Shown: positions 24,741-34,264, numbered from the stretch's first letter. The stretch is 64,000 nt of DNA from Paenibacillus sp. 37 (GCF_008386395.1 NZ_CP043761.1:6696001-6760000), one strand, 5' to 3'. Numbers and translations: made by a program. Notes: a model not told the origin generated them from the letters alone.

Positions 24741-25571
24741 CTACCGTTTTGTAATGCCATAACGCTCGGATAACGCTTCGCCCAAGATGTTGAACGTAAT
24801 GACCACCAGTAGAATCAATGCACCCGGGTAGATCATTAACTCCGGATGACTGCGAATATAACCCGTTCCTTCATGAATCATGGCGCCCCACTCTGCATTG
24901 GGTGGTTGAATGCCAAGCCCCAAGAAGGACAGTGCGGATATATCCATAATCGCCCAGCCCATCTCTAACGTGCCCATGACAACAATGGGACGCTGCACGT
25001 TGGGGATGATATGTTTACGAATAATCGTCCATGAAGAGGAACCACTAACTCGCGCCGCCGCGATAAAATTCCGTTCCTTCAGACTCACGACCATGTTCCG
25101 GCAGATGCGTGCATAATACACCCACTGTACCATCATGAGGGCTAGAAGCACCTGCATCAGACCTGGACCAAAAATCCCCACAATACCGAGCACCAGCACC
25201 AGATTCGGAAACGCCATAATGCCTTCACACAAGCGCATTAGCAAACTGTCCACCCAGCCACCAAGGTATCCGGAGATCGAACCCACAATGACACCAATGA
25301 GCAGAGAAGACAGAAAAATCAGAGTAGCAAATCCAAGCGACACCCGCGCACCATACATCAGCCTGGTGAGATTGTCGCGTCCGAGATGATCCGTTCCCAG
25401 CCAATGCTCAAGCGATGGACTCGCCAGCTTCTGCAACAAATTCACCTTCACCGGGTCATGAGGAGCAATCCATGGAGCTAATAACGCGACTATGAAGAAG
25501 AGCAATATGATCACAGAGCAGATCTGGATGGCTCTCTGTCCTTTAAATATCGCACGCCATTTGTTTATCAA
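24741..25571 (-). CDS. nikC: Nickel/metallophore-type ABC transporter permease, NikC-like
   Basis: A 276-residue permease with an N-terminal helix (residues 15-35), the periplasmic loop DPVKVNLLQKLASPSLEHWLGTDHLGRDNLTRL typical of DppC/NikC proteins given here only by its key GTDHLGRD motif, and five further helices with the EAA-like block AARVSGSSSWTIIRKHIIPN. The start is a TTG whose bases overlap the stop of nikB (TTGA), so translation is coupled. It forms a heterodimeric channel with the NikB-like protein. Confidence 0.88.
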   Translation of the reverse strand: MINKWRAIFKGQRAIQICSVIILLFFIVALLAPWIAPHDPVKVNLLQKLASPSLEHWLGTDHLGRDNLTRLMYGARVSLGFATLIFLSSLLIGVIVGSISGYLGGWVDSLLMRLCEGIMAFPNLVLVLGIVGIFGPGLMQVLLALMMVQWVYYARICRNMVVSLKERNFIAAARVSGSSSWTIIRKHIIPNVQRPIVVMGTLEMGWAIMDISALSFLGLGIQPPNAEWGAMIHEGTGYIRSHPELMIYPGALILLVVITFNILGEALSERYGITKR

Positions 25572-26512
25572 TGTTCTGCCCGTCCTTTCGCTGAAATCCG
25601 TGGGTCCATAACGAGCTGCACCAGATCAACGAGCAGATTGCATACGATGAACAGGCATGCCGCCAGGAAGACATAACATTGAATCACGGGAATATCCCGG
25701 TTAAATATCGCATCGACAAAATAACGCCCGAACCCCGGCCAGGAAAACACCTGCTCTACAATAATGGTGCCTGTGAGCAGCTTGCCCATACTCATCCCCA
25801 TTCCTGTAATAAGGGGCGATATGGCGATTTTCAGGACATGTTTGAGCATAATCACTCTTTCGCGAATCCCGCGTGTTCTTGCATACTTTACATATGTCTC
25901 CTGCAATTGCTCCAGTACACTGGAACGTAACAATCGGGTGTAGACCGCAATCAGGATCATGGATAGTGTTACCGTAGGCAGAACCAGATTCTCCCACGAT
26001 CCACGCCCCTCCACAGGCAGCCAGTCCAGCTTCACCGAGAAAAAGAAGATCAGCAGGTAACCGAGCCAGAATTGCGGAATAGATGCTCCAATATAGGAAA
26101 TTGCCCGGCTGACCATGTCAATCCAGCTATTCTTGTACACTGCGGCCAGTATTCCCAAAGGAATACTTACCAGAGCCGATAACAACATACTCCAGAAGGC
26201 TAGTTCAGCCGTAGCCGGAAGCCTTAATTTCACTTCATCCCATACGGGTTTATTGGTGAGGTACGAGGTGCCGAAGTCGAGCTTGGCAATCTTCTGAATC
26301 GTATCCGCATATTGGGTTAACAAGGGCTGATCCAGACCGAATTCATGTCGCTTTTGCGCAAGCAGCTCCGGTGTTGGATAGATATGAGCTGCTGTCAGAT
26401 AAGCCTCGGCCGGATCAACTGGTGAGATATGAATAAGTGCAAAGGTAACAAGTGTAGCGATAAAAACGATAGGAATGATCGCGATCATTCGTTTACCAAT
26501 ATAGCCGATCAC
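25568..26512 (-). CDS. nikB: Nickel/metallophore-type ABC transporter permease, NikB-like
   Basis: About 314 residues from a GTG at 26512 with GGGAGG eight bases upstream. The N-terminal helix is followed by the family loop HISPVDPAEAYL and the middle LPATAELAFWSMLLSALVSIPLGI. The EAA-like loop YARTRGIRERVIMLKHVLK and the end block EQVFSWPGFGRYFVDAI are typical NikB/DppB. It overlaps nikC by 4 bp. Together these two permeases move nickel, or a metal-metallophore complex, across the membrane. Confidence 0.88.
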   Translation of the reverse strand: MIGYIGKRMIAIIPIVFIATLVTFALIHISPVDPAEAYLTAAHIYPTPELLAQKRHEFGLDQPLLTQYADTIQKIAKLDFGTSYLTNKPVWDEVKLRLPATAELAFWSMLLSALVSIPLGILAAVYKNSWIDMVSRAISYIGASIPQFWLGYLLIFFFSVKLDWLPVEGRGSWENLVLPTVTLSMILIAVYTRLLRSSVLEQLQETYVKYARTRGIRERVIMLKHVLKIAISPLITGMGMSMGKLLTGTIIVEQVFSWPGFGRYFVDAIFNRDIPVIQCYVFLAACLFIVCNLLVDLVQLVMDPRISAKGRAEH

Positions 26513-26588
26513 CAAACGTTCCTCCCTTTCATCAAGCTACATGGCCTTACCAAGGACCATCCACTTCCCTAATTAAAGTACTTACTAT

Positions 26589-28223
26589 TTATTGATTGCC
26601 CAGTTCAATGCCCACAAACGGATTCTCATCACGGTTCGCCGGGAAAATAAAGTTGGAGATTTTCTTCTGATATACAGCCGTTTTCTTAATATAAGAGATC
26701 GGTACGATCGCCGATTGCTCCTGAAGTGTTTTCAAGATGGAGCCATATAACTCCTGGCGTTTCGTCTCGTCTGTAGATGACAGGGCTGCATGCACCTGAT
26801 CGTCCAGTTCCTTTTTCATCGGCAACGCACTCAAGGTCTCGGAAATCCCGAATCCAGGGCTTGCCACAACGTTAATGAAGGAATGAGGATCATACGGAGC
26901 GCCATAGTTATACCAGAAATACAGGTCAAAATCATTGGCTTTCAAACGTTTGATCTGTACCGTCAGTTCCAGTCCCGTGAGGTTTACTTTAACCCCCAGC
27001 TCGCTCCACTCAGCCTGAATGGTCTCAGCCATCGCTTTCTGAATCGGGTCCGTTTTGTCAAAAATCATCTCGAAATCAAGCTGCTGACCGTCTTTTTCAC
27101 GAACCGTCCCACCAGCCGGCAGCTTCCAGCCCGCTTCATCCAGTAATGCTTTGGATTTTTCCACGTCATACGTGATTGGTTCCAAGTCTACATTGGTGTA
27201 CGGATAGTTTTTGGACAATACGGTATCGGCTGGTTCTTCCAATCCGGAAGTGACACCCTCAACCATCGCCTGTTTGTTAAACCCTTGCTGGAGCGCCATC
27301 CGCACTCTGACATCGGACAACTTTGGATTGGAAGAGTTCAGCAGCAGACTGCGTGTGCCCACCGGATCAGACAATTGCGTCACATATTCATCGTTGTCAC
27401 GAAGCTGTTGGAATGCATCCAGACTGATCACACCTTCCCCGTAGATCAGATCGAGATCACCTTTTTCAAAAGCAAGTACACGGGTTTCACCGTCAGGAAT
27501 GATTTTGACCGTAATCTGATCTACCTTCGGCGCTGTTCCCCAATAATTCGGGTTGCGTTTGAAAACAGCATATTCGTCCTGCTTGTAATCAGCCAGCATC
27601 CACGGACCAGTACCCACCGGCTCTTTGATGCCTTGGGATGTATCTCCGTCATCCGGGAATCCAGCTTCACCCAGGAAGCGGAAAGGACGAACTACCGACA
27701 AGTCCTGAAGAACCGGATAATACGGCTCTGTGAGTGTCAACCGGAAAGTCTGATCGTCCACAACCTCCGTCTTGTCGAGCACGCCTACAATGCCCAGCCA
27801 GCTATGTGTATCTTTATTTTTCATAACAGCATCAAAATTCTTTTTCACAATCTCAGCATTAAATGGCGTACCATCTGAGAATTTCACACCTTGGCGAAGC
27901 TTGAATGTATATACTTTGCCATCATCGGAGATGGTCCATGATTCTGCCAGAGCAGGTTCCAGTTTTCCGTCCTTCTGGTAACTGATCAGTGGCTCATAGA
28001 GCATGGATTGGGCAAATAATTGCGAAGGATTGTACGTATGCGGATTCATTGTACCGATATCACGTGGCCATGACATCGTAATCGACTTCGTAGATGTTTG
28101 ATCCGAAGCAGCAGATGAGGATTTATCTGCACTTCCTGTATTGCTGCAGCCCACGATAACCAATAGCAACAAGAGCATAGTTGCCAGTGTGAGCGCCGAA
28201 GATTTGCGATGTTGTACAGACAT
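26589..28223 (-). CDS. nikA: Nickel/metallophore-type substrate-binding lipoprotein, NikA-like
   Basis: About 544 residues from the ATG at 28223 with AAAGGGG ten bases upstream. The lipobox is VIVGC near residue 25. The body is family 5: SWPRDIGTMNPHTYNPSQLF, TWTISDDGKVYTFKLRQGVKFSDGTPF-type core (seen as AESWTISDDGKVYTFKLR), and AVFKRNPNYWG. Length fits. The promoter upstream carries a near-perfect Fur box, so the imported ligand may be an iron or nickel chelate rather than free nickel or a peptide. Confidence 0.88.
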   Translation of the reverse strand: MSVQHRKSSALTLATMLLLLLVIVGCSNTGSADKSSSAASDQTSTKSITMSWPRDIGTMNPHTYNPSQLFAQSMLYEPLISYQKDGKLEPALAESWTISDDGKVYTFKLRQGVKFSDGTPFNAEIVKKNFDAVMKNKDTHSWLGIVGVLDKTEVVDDQTFRLTLTEPYYPVLQDLSVVRPFRFLGEAGFPDDGDTSQGIKEPVGTGPWMLADYKQDEYAVFKRNPNYWGTAPKVDQITVKIIPDGETRVLAFEKGDLDLIYGEGVISLDAFQQLRDNDEYVTQLSDPVGTRSLLLNSSNPKLSDVRVRMALQQGFNKQAMVEGVTSGLEEPADTVLSKNYPYTNVDLEPITYDVEKSKALLDEAGWKLPAGGTVREKDGQQLDFEMIFDKTDPIQKAMAETIQAEWSELGVKVNLTGLELTVQIKRLKANDFDLYFWYNYGAPYDPHSFINVVASPGFGISETLSALPMKKELDDQVHAALSSTDETKRQELYGSILKTLQEQSAIVPISYIKKTAVYQKKISNFIFPANRDENPFVGIELGNQ

Positions 28224-28251
28224 GGATGTTGAACCCCTTTTCTCTATTTCA

Positions 28252-28266
28252 TGATAATGATTCTCA
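28252..28266. promoter_or_regulatory. Fur box
   Basis: TGATAATGATTCTCA matches the 7-1-7 Fur consensus TGATAATNATTATCA at all but one position. It lies about 7 bases downstream of the predicted start of transcription of the nik-type operon. Zur or PerR boxes differ in the outer bases, so Fur is the best guess. Confidence 0.7.
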
Positions 28267-28279
28267 TATTCATCCATTA

Positions 28280-28308
28280 AGAATAGGCAGGAGTCCTCCT
28301 TTTGTCAA
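28280..28308 (-). promoter_or_regulatory. Sigma-A promoter of the nik-type operon
   Basis: TTGACA (28303-28308) and TATTCT (28280-28285) are separated by exactly 17 bases. The Fur box sits immediately downstream. The stretch 28309-28516 shows no gene; a 60-codon plus-strand frame there is not credible. Confidence 0.75.
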
Positions 28309-28516
28309 TAAAATTCGACATGGTATGTGTTGTTACTAATATAGCCAAAGAACCTTTCCTGTGGGAGGAAAGGCTTCTTGACCTGAATGAGAGTTACAAC
28401 TGGAAAAATGAGCTCCACCATAATCTGCTATTCCTTGCTCACAGCATGGAAATCACGAAAGTACATATAGAGATATATCACTAAGATCATCTCACATACA
28501 CCTTCTTGTTTCTCGT

Positions 28517-29458
28517 TTAAACTTCTACAGTGATGTCTTCATAGAACCGACGAATAATTTTCTCCGCAGGCTTACCATATACCCCGTATCCGTCGTTAAT
28601 CAGTGCATCCCTCTCCGCGTGCAGATGTGCGCTCCAATCCCATAGACCGAACCCGCGCACCCAGTCACGCTGACTGATATGCCGGAACATGGCCTCATAG
28701 AAACGCTCCTGTTCCTCCGCACTCACTTCGCCTTCCAGTCCCCAATCGTTCGGTACCTGGGCTGATCCACTGCGGCTGGGACAGCCTGCTTCCGCGAAGA
28801 AAAAGGGTTTGCCATATGGAGCAATCACCTGTTCAATACGATCCAGCTGTGCCTCCCAATCTCCAATGGGATAATAGCCACTGGAAGAGATCACGTCCAC
28901 AGCATCCCACCATTTCACATGACCTTCCTGATATTTGTCCGTGTTGTATGACACCAGTCCCGTGTACACATCACGCACACCAGCGATAACCTCTCGCCAC
29001 TCTTGATCCCGACGCTCGGATTGCACCATCTCACAGCCTACAATGAACATCTCACACTTTTCCTGCTCTGCAATCGCTGCATAATGCTTCTGAAATGCCG
29101 TGTAGCTGCGGAACCAATCCTTCCACTTCGGCTCACAAGGCACATCGATATCAAAAAAGTTAATATGTGCACGCCATGTGCCATCGGTGCAGTTGACGGT
29201 TGGTTTCAGAATGACACGCAGCCCGAGTGTACGGGCATAACCAATCATGTCGACCAGTTCATCATCCTCGACCAGATGTTCACCCCGATACTTGACCTCT
29301 ACCGCCTGCGGATGATCCTGATGTGCCGCCAGTGCAAAAATAACATGCGAACTGCCTGTACGTTCAGCCATCAGGCGCAAGGACTCCTTCGCTTCCGGCT
29401 TGCGGAAGTCTCCCCTGCCACTCATCCAGCCAAATGTAAATCCTTTGATGTACTCCAT
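28517..29458 (-). CDS. GH113-like glycoside hydrolase (beta-mannanase family)
   Basis: About 313 residues, a TIM-barrel without signal peptide. The N-terminus IKGFTFGWMSGRGDF, the strand RVILKPTVNCTDGTWR, FIVGCEMVQSERR (candidate acid/base Glu in GCE) and KPFFFAEAGCPSR (candidate nucleophile Glu in AEAG) fit GH113. The family cleaves beta-1,4-mannosidic bonds. Its gene follows the GH130 gene on the same strand after a repeat-bearing 237-bp gap, at the end of the mannoside import operon. The lack of a signal peptide implies it cuts imported oligosaccharides in the cytoplasm. The ATG at 29458 is eight bases from GGGGAG; 29464 is the alternative. Confidence 0.8.
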   Translation of the reverse strand: MEYIKGFTFGWMSGRGDFRKPEAKESLRLMAERTGSSHVIFALAAHQDHPQAVEVKYRGEHLVEDDELVDMIGYARTLGLRVILKPTVNCTDGTWRAHINFFDIDVPCEPKWKDWFRSYTAFQKHYAAIAEQEKCEMFIVGCEMVQSERRDQEWREVIAGVRDVYTGLVSYNTDKYQEGHVKWWDAVDVISSSGYYPIGDWEAQLDRIEQVIAPYGKPFFFAEAGCPSRSGSAQVPNDWGLEGEVSAEEQERFYEAMFRHISQRDWVRGFGLWDWSAHLHAERDALINDGYGVYGKPAEKIIRRFYEDITVEV

Positions 29459-29531
29459 GTGCATTACTCCCCTGTGTTCCTGTTCACTTAATGTAAAAAG
29501 AATGGCCGAATGTATACACTTTCACTACGAT

Positions 29532-29644
29532 TGCAGTACCATCTTCCGATCGCCGTTATCCCCAGATTTCTGTAGATCCCTTTTATACAAGGGAGAAATC
29601 CGGGAATAAATGCGACCACTTCGCTTCTTCAGATTGGTTCTGCA
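29532..29644. repeat. Long-hairpin dispersed repeat, copy B
   Basis: The ends TGCAGTACC and GGTTCTGCA are identical to copy A, and TTATCCCCAGATTT faces AAATCCGGGAATAA. It fills most of the gap between the GH130 and GH113 genes of one operon, so it would be transcribed as a hairpin between cistrons. Confidence 0.78.
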
Positions 29645-29695
29645 CTCTCCGTTATTGTGTTAATTTTAGCTTTTAAAAAATTGGTTTCACATCGG

Positions 29696-30733
29696 TTACA
29701 GCTTGCCTTCCTCGTGATCTCCTGCAATGACTTCGTCCGTCTCGATCACATAGTTTACGATCTCTTCTACGGTCGTGTAAGCCACGCCCACATACGTATC
29801 GGCAGCGCCGTAATAGATGGCGATACGTCCGGTCTCTGCATCATGCAATGTTGCACACGGGAAAATGACGTTATCAACGAAGCCTTGTTCTTCATACCAT
29901 TTTTCTGGTGTCAGCACGAAGTTGGAGGAACGATATTTTACTTTGGATGGCTCATCCAGATCCAGAATGACCGCACCCATGCTATATACCAATCCGTTAC
30001 AGGTCCCCGTGACGCCGTGGTAGAACATCAGCCAGCCTTCGGACGTTTCGATCGGAGCAGGACCGCCGCCAATTTTGACCGATTGCCACCAGCCCTGACC
30101 GCCTTTGCTCATCACATGACGGTGCTTGCCCCAGTACACGAGATCCGGGCTTTCGCTCAGGAAAATGTCTCCGAATGGGGTATGTCCACTATCACTTGGT
30201 CTGGACAACATCACATAGTTATCCTTGATTTTCCGCGGGAACAATACGCCATTACGGTTGAATGGCAACATTGGATTTTCGAGGCGGACAAATGTTTTGA
30301 AGTCATCTGTTTTGGCCAGGCCCAGTGCTGCACCGTAGAAGTCTGTACACCAGATGATGTAATACGTGTCTTCGACTTTGACCAAACGTGGGTCGTAAGC
30401 ATAGTTCGGCATAAACGGATCGCCATTTTCATCGACAAAGGCAATGCGTTCCTCTTCAATCGTCCACTCCAAACCGTCCTCACTCGCCCCCATGTGAAGA
30501 TGCGGACGGCCATTAACGGTTTCAGCACGGAATACCCCAATGAATTTCCCTTCATACGGTACAACGGCACTGTTAAAAATGCGGGCAACGCCTTTAACTG
30601 GATTACGTGGGACGACCGGATTCGCCAAATGTCTCCATACCGGGCCTTCCGTTCCCTCCGGTTTGTTCTCCCACGGCATATTCGGCAAAGCATCCCCAAC
30701 AATGTGTACGTTTTTCGTTTCAGCAACTGACAT
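29696..30733 (-). CDS. GH130 beta-1,4-mannooligosaccharide phosphorylase-like
   Basis: A 345-residue five-bladed beta-propeller of GH130. Blade motifs include ARIFNSAVVPYEGKFIGVFR, MPNYAYDPRLVKVEDTYYI (the YDPR Asp is the probable proton donor) and GWLMFYHGVTGTCNGLVYS. The family phosphorolyses beta-mannosidic bonds to give mannose 1-phosphate. The shorter length and the N-terminal NPVVPRNPVKGVARIFNSA pattern suit the mannooligosaccharide subgroup, unlike the longer GH130 at 35645. AAGGGAG precedes the ATG. It follows the permease genes on the same strand, separated by hairpin copy C. Confidence 0.87.
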   Translation of the reverse strand: MSVAETKNVHIVGDALPNMPWENKPEGTEGPVWRHLANPVVPRNPVKGVARIFNSAVVPYEGKFIGVFRAETVNGRPHLHMGASEDGLEWTIEEERIAFVDENGDPFMPNYAYDPRLVKVEDTYYIIWCTDFYGAALGLAKTDDFKTFVRLENPMLPFNRNGVLFPRKIKDNYVMLSRPSDSGHTPFGDIFLSESPDLVYWGKHRHVMSKGGQGWWQSVKIGGGPAPIETSEGWLMFYHGVTGTCNGLVYSMGAVILDLDEPSKVKYRSSNFVLTPEKWYEEQGFVDNVIFPCATLHDAETGRIAIYYGAADTYVGVAYTTVEEIVNYVIETDEVIAGDHEEGKL

Positions 30734-30800
30734 TTTTCATTTCTCCCTTCGGTTAGGCTTTATGAAATGAATACTTAAAATTGCACTAGACCACTTCGAT

Positions 30801-30948
30801 GACAGAACAACCTTGCGATCGCCGTTATCCCCAGATTTTTTTGATCCCTTATAAAAGGGGAAAATCCGGTTATAGCATATGCTTACGAAGTGAGCTTTCT
30901 TTCGGAAAGCTTTTAGCAAACATTCCGTTTCTCCAGCTTTTTTCTGTC
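30801..30948. repeat. Long-hairpin dispersed repeat, copy C
   Basis: The ends are GACAGAA and TTCTGTC, a different closing stem from copies A and B but fully complementary. The central TTATCCCCAGATTTT faces AAAATCCGGTTATA. About 35 extra bases lie in the right arm. It sits between the permease gene (31002) and the GH130 gene (30733). Confidence 0.75.
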
Positions 30949-31001
30949 CTCTTCGTTCCTGTGCATTCTCAATATGCATTTCATATAACCTCTCGTTTTT
31001 T

Positions 31002-31835
31002 TTATTTAACTGAGCCTTGCGCGAAGCCATTGTAGATGTATTTCTGTAACAACAGGAAGATGATCATGGTTGGAATGATGGCGATCATGATGCCAGCGCT
31101 GATGACTTCCCACTGCGATCCGAAAGGTCCCTTGAATTTGAACAAGGCGGTGGATATGACCTGTAGATCGGTCTTTGGCATGTACAGGAACGGTGTGTAG
31201 AAGTCGTTATAGATGTTCACACCCTTCACGATAATGACCGTTACAATGGCCGGTTTCAGCAGTGGCAGAATGATTTTCCAGTAGATCGTGAAGTACGACG
31301 CGCCGTCCAGCATGGCGGATTCATCCAATGCACTGGAGATAGAGCCAAGGAACTGCAGGAAAATATAAACCGCGATGATATCTGTACCCAGATACATCAC
31401 GATGGCCGCCCAGCGTGTGTTGAACAGGTCGAGCGCGTTGATGATCTGGAATGTGGCGACCTGTGTTGTAACACTTGGAATCAGGGTAGCGAGCAGGAAT
31501 GCCGCGACCATGATTTTCTTGCCTTTGAATTTGAACCGATCCAGCACATACGCGATCATGGAGCCCGTTAAGGTCGCTCCTATAATAGAGATGACCAGGA
31601 TAATAATTGTATTTTTGAAACCAACCAGCATGTTGCCATCCACAAAAGCCTTTGCATAGTTCGCAAAGTTCAGCCAGTTGGCTGGCGGGGCAAGCGGGCT
31701 GCTGGTAGCGTATTCCGCATTCGTTTTGAGAGATGCAAACAGGATGACCACGATAGGTAACAGTGCGATAAACGCCGCAAGCACCAGGGAAGCATATTTA
31801 ACCACGCTCGCAAGGGTGTATTTGAGTTGTGTCAC
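31002..31835 (-). CDS. Mannoside ABC transporter permease, MalG type
   Basis: 277 residues from a GTG at 31835 with GGGGAGG seven bases upstream. Six hydrophobic segments and a CUT1 loop (LDESAMLDGASYFTIYWKIILP, with D in place of the second E-A of the EAA motif) identify it. It follows the MalF-type gene by 2 bp. By context it helps import beta-mannooligosaccharides for the GH130/GH113 enzymes encoded just downstream. Confidence 0.9.
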   Translation of the reverse strand: MTQLKYTLASVVKYASLVLAAFIALLPIVVILFASLKTNAEYATSSPLAPPANWLNFANYAKAFVDGNMLVGFKNTIIILVISIIGATLTGSMIAYVLDRFKFKGKKIMVAAFLLATLIPSVTTQVATFQIINALDLFNTRWAAIVMYLGTDIIAVYIFLQFLGSISSALDESAMLDGASYFTIYWKIILPLLKPAIVTVIIVKGVNIYNDFYTPFLYMPKTDLQVISTALFKFKGPFGSQWEVISAGIMIAIIPTMIIFLLLQKYIYNGFAQGSVK

Positions 31836-31837
31836 GT

Positions 31838-32725
31838 TTATTCCTCCCCTTTCATGGTGACGCGCTGCACGAGTGTAACGAGAATAACGATCATGAGCAG
31901 CACCACAGCCATGGCGGATGCCAGTCCCAGCTTGCCATATTTAAACGCCAAATGAACCGTCTGAATTACAAATGTCATACTGCCGTTGGAACCATCGGTC
32001 ATGATATATGGAATATCGAACGCACTAATTGCGCCGCTAATCGCCAAGATCAGGTTGAGCTGCAGGATGCGTGTAATGCTTGGCAGGATGATGTGGCGGA
32101 ATCGCTGCCAGCGATTGGCACCATCAATATCGGATGCTTCATACACATCCTTCGGAATGGAGGAGATTGCACCCAGGAAAATGATAAAGTTGAAGCCCAT
32201 GTATCTCCATACCGATGCACCTGCGAGTGACACGTTGATAATATTGGGGTTACCGAGCCAGAGCTGCGTATATTGTCCCAGCCCTACAGCATGCATGAGC
32301 ATATCGAGTGTACCATCCGGTTTGAAGAAAAAGAGGAAGATAAAACCGATAGCTACCCCATTCAGCAAATAAGGAAAAAACAGTATGCCTTTGAAGAAGT
32401 TTTTGCCTCGAACTTTGAAACTCAGAATGGTGGCAAAGTAAAGCGCCAACCCCATCTGTAAGAACGTAGCCACGAAGTAGTACAAGCTGACAATAAATAC
32501 TTTGAAGTATTCCGGATCACTGAATATGCGCGTATAGTTCTCAAACCCAACATAATCAAACCTTTTACTATATCCGTTCCAATCGGTGAAACTGTATTTG
32601 AACATGTTGATGACCGGTAAGTATGCAAACGTGAACAGCAACGCCAGGGGAATAGTTGAGAAGGCACAGATGATAAATATGCGTTGCGCTGAGTAACCCC
32701 AATTCGAAAGTTTTAAGTACTTCAT
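31838..32725 (-). CDS. Mannoside ABC transporter permease, MalF type
   Basis: About 295 residues from the ATG at 32725, ten bases after GGAGG; a GTG at 32734 is too close to that site. Hydrophobic segments start at residues 12-36, and the EAA loop is YEASDIDGANRWQRFRHIILP. The gap of about 195 bp to the binding-protein gene holds no gene but a small hairpin (GGTATT..AATACC), which may set the receptor to permease ratio. Confidence 0.9.
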   Translation of the reverse strand: MKYLKLSNWGYSAQRIFIICAFSTIPLALLFTFAYLPVINMFKYSFTDWNGYSKRFDYVGFENYTRIFSDPEYFKVFIVSLYYFVATFLQMGLALYFATILSFKVRGKNFFKGILFFPYLLNGVAIGFIFLFFFKPDGTLDMLMHAVGLGQYTQLWLGNPNIINVSLAGASVWRYMGFNFIIFLGAISSIPKDVYEASDIDGANRWQRFRHIILPSITRILQLNLILAISGAISAFDIPYIMTDGSNGSMTFVIQTVHLAFKYGKLGLASAMAVVLLMIVILVTLVQRVTMKGEE

Positions 32726-32920
32726 GCTCTCCACACCTCCAAGCGGTTCTCCCGCCTATATATCGAAAGACTCCCGTCCAATGGAATCCTGGTGGAACAC
32801 TGCCGGGGGAAGAGCATGGGTATTATGCTTTCAAATACCACATACTCCATGTTCCATTCATATATGGATTCCTTTATCCCCGCAGTTCATTCATCACCTG
32901 ATCCACTTACGTTAATCCCA

Positions 32921-34234
32921 TTATTTCGTGAGTTCTGCTCGCGCTTTTACCCACTTGTCATTTAGGTCCTTCATGATGTCGTCATAGGATTCCTTGCGGT
33001 TACCAATACCTGCTTCGATAATGCGTTTCTTGAAGTCAGGCTGCCAGAGACCGATTTCGCCTTCGTTATCAATCTTGTCAACGAGACCTTCCTGACCTTC
33101 TTTGGCAGGGGTAAGTGTGGAGAATTTAACGTCTTTATACTGATCCAAAATCGGTGGCAATTCAGCGTTTTTGTCGGCATCCATACCGCCGCCCTGTTCA
33201 ACTGCATAGTTCGATTTCGCCAGGAACCAGTCAATCCAGGCTTTCGCAGCAGGTTTGTTCTCGCTGTTCACGTTCATGCCGATGTTATAGTCAGCGGAAA
33301 GTGGTACCACAACCTCGCTTGCATTCGTAGGGAAAGGAAGGAATCCGATGTTATCCGGTGTATCTGTCATCCCTTGAATCTGTGTGATGGCCCATGAGCC
33401 AAGTGCCATTGTGGCAATTTTGCCTTTGGCCAGATCCGCTTTGGAGCTTTCCCAGTCGGTTGTCGTTGGATCTTTCTCGATTAAACCGTTCTTGGCTGCA
33501 TCATAGAGCACTTTATATAGTTCATAGTGCGGCTGACCAGGCACAAAGTTTTCATCTGTATTCGGTTGATCCACGTTCACGTAGTCCACGCTGCCTGCAA
33601 CCGTTGGCAGGTCCGATTCCCATTGGGTGAGAGCCCAGCCGGATGCATAGTTGGTGTAGAGCGGAACCGCATCTGTATTGTCTTTGATCAACTGAAGCGC
33701 AGCCTGGAATTGCTCAGGTGTTTTTGGAACTTCCATAATGCCTGCGTCTTTGAAGACCTGTTTGTTATAAATGATTCCAGAGAACGTAATTACGGTAGGG
33801 ATACCGTAGACCTGACCATCCACCATGCGTTCTTCAATGGCGGTGTATTTGTCTTTCAACTCATCGTACGTGCCAAGTGGCTCGAAGAAGTCCGGGATAT
33901 CCGCGATCGGAACACTGGTCGGAATCATCAGTACATCACCATAATCCTTGGTGCTCATACGGATCTTCACTTGTCCTTCGTAGTCGGCCAGTGCCTGGAA
34001 GTTTACTTTCACATCGGGATATTCCTTGTTGAATTCTGCTGCGTAGTCTTTGAACACGGTATCCACAATATCTGTCCGTTGCGTCAGAACGGTTATTTCA
34101 CCTTTGATATCTGCCGGATCTGTACTGATCTCCTCCCCAGCCTGCGAAGATCCACCTCCGGATGAACATGCAGCAAGTAGCGAAGTGATGAGCAGCATCG
34201 TCAGCAACATCATCCAACCTTTGTTTTTTCTCAA
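32921..34234 (-). CDS. Mannoside-binding lipoprotein of ABC transporter
   Basis: 437 residues starting at a TTG (34234) with GAGGGG nine bases upstream. The signal peptide ends in the lipobox LLAAC near residue 22, followed by a Ser/Gly linker. Family 1 patterns include ITVLTQRTDIVDTVFKDY, IPTVITFSGIIYNKQVFKDAG and GKIATMALGSWAITQIQ. It heads the operon that continues with two permeases, GH130 and GH113. Its promoter carries two LacI-type operator sites. Substrate beta-mannooligosaccharide is inferred from the enzymes. Confidence 0.92.
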   Translation of the reverse strand: MRKNKGWMMLLTMLLITSLLAACSSGGGSSQAGEEISTDPADIKGEITVLTQRTDIVDTVFKDYAAEFNKEYPDVKVNFQALADYEGQVKIRMSTKDYGDVLMIPTSVPIADIPDFFEPLGTYDELKDKYTAIEERMVDGQVYGIPTVITFSGIIYNKQVFKDAGIMEVPKTPEQFQAALQLIKDNTDAVPLYTNYASGWALTQWESDLPTVAGSVDYVNVDQPNTDENFVPGQPHYELYKVLYDAAKNGLIEKDPTTTDWESSKADLAKGKIATMALGSWAITQIQGMTDTPDNIGFLPFPTNASEVVVPLSADYNIGMNVNSENKPAAKAWIDWFLAKSNYAVEQGGGMDADKNAELPPILDQYKDVKFSTLTPAKEGQEGLVDKIDNEGEIGLWQPDFKKRIIEAGIGNRKESYDDIMKDLNDKWVKARAELTK

Positions 34235-34264
34235 TTGTTTCGACCCCTCTCTTAATTTAATTAA

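Noticed and set aside
28302..28484. 60-codon plus-strand frame
   Set aside because: No ribosome site and it overlaps the minus-strand nik promoter.
29657..30730. 357-codon plus-strand frame opposite the GH130 gene
   Set aside because: Antisense shadow of GH130; no ribosome site or recognisable domain.
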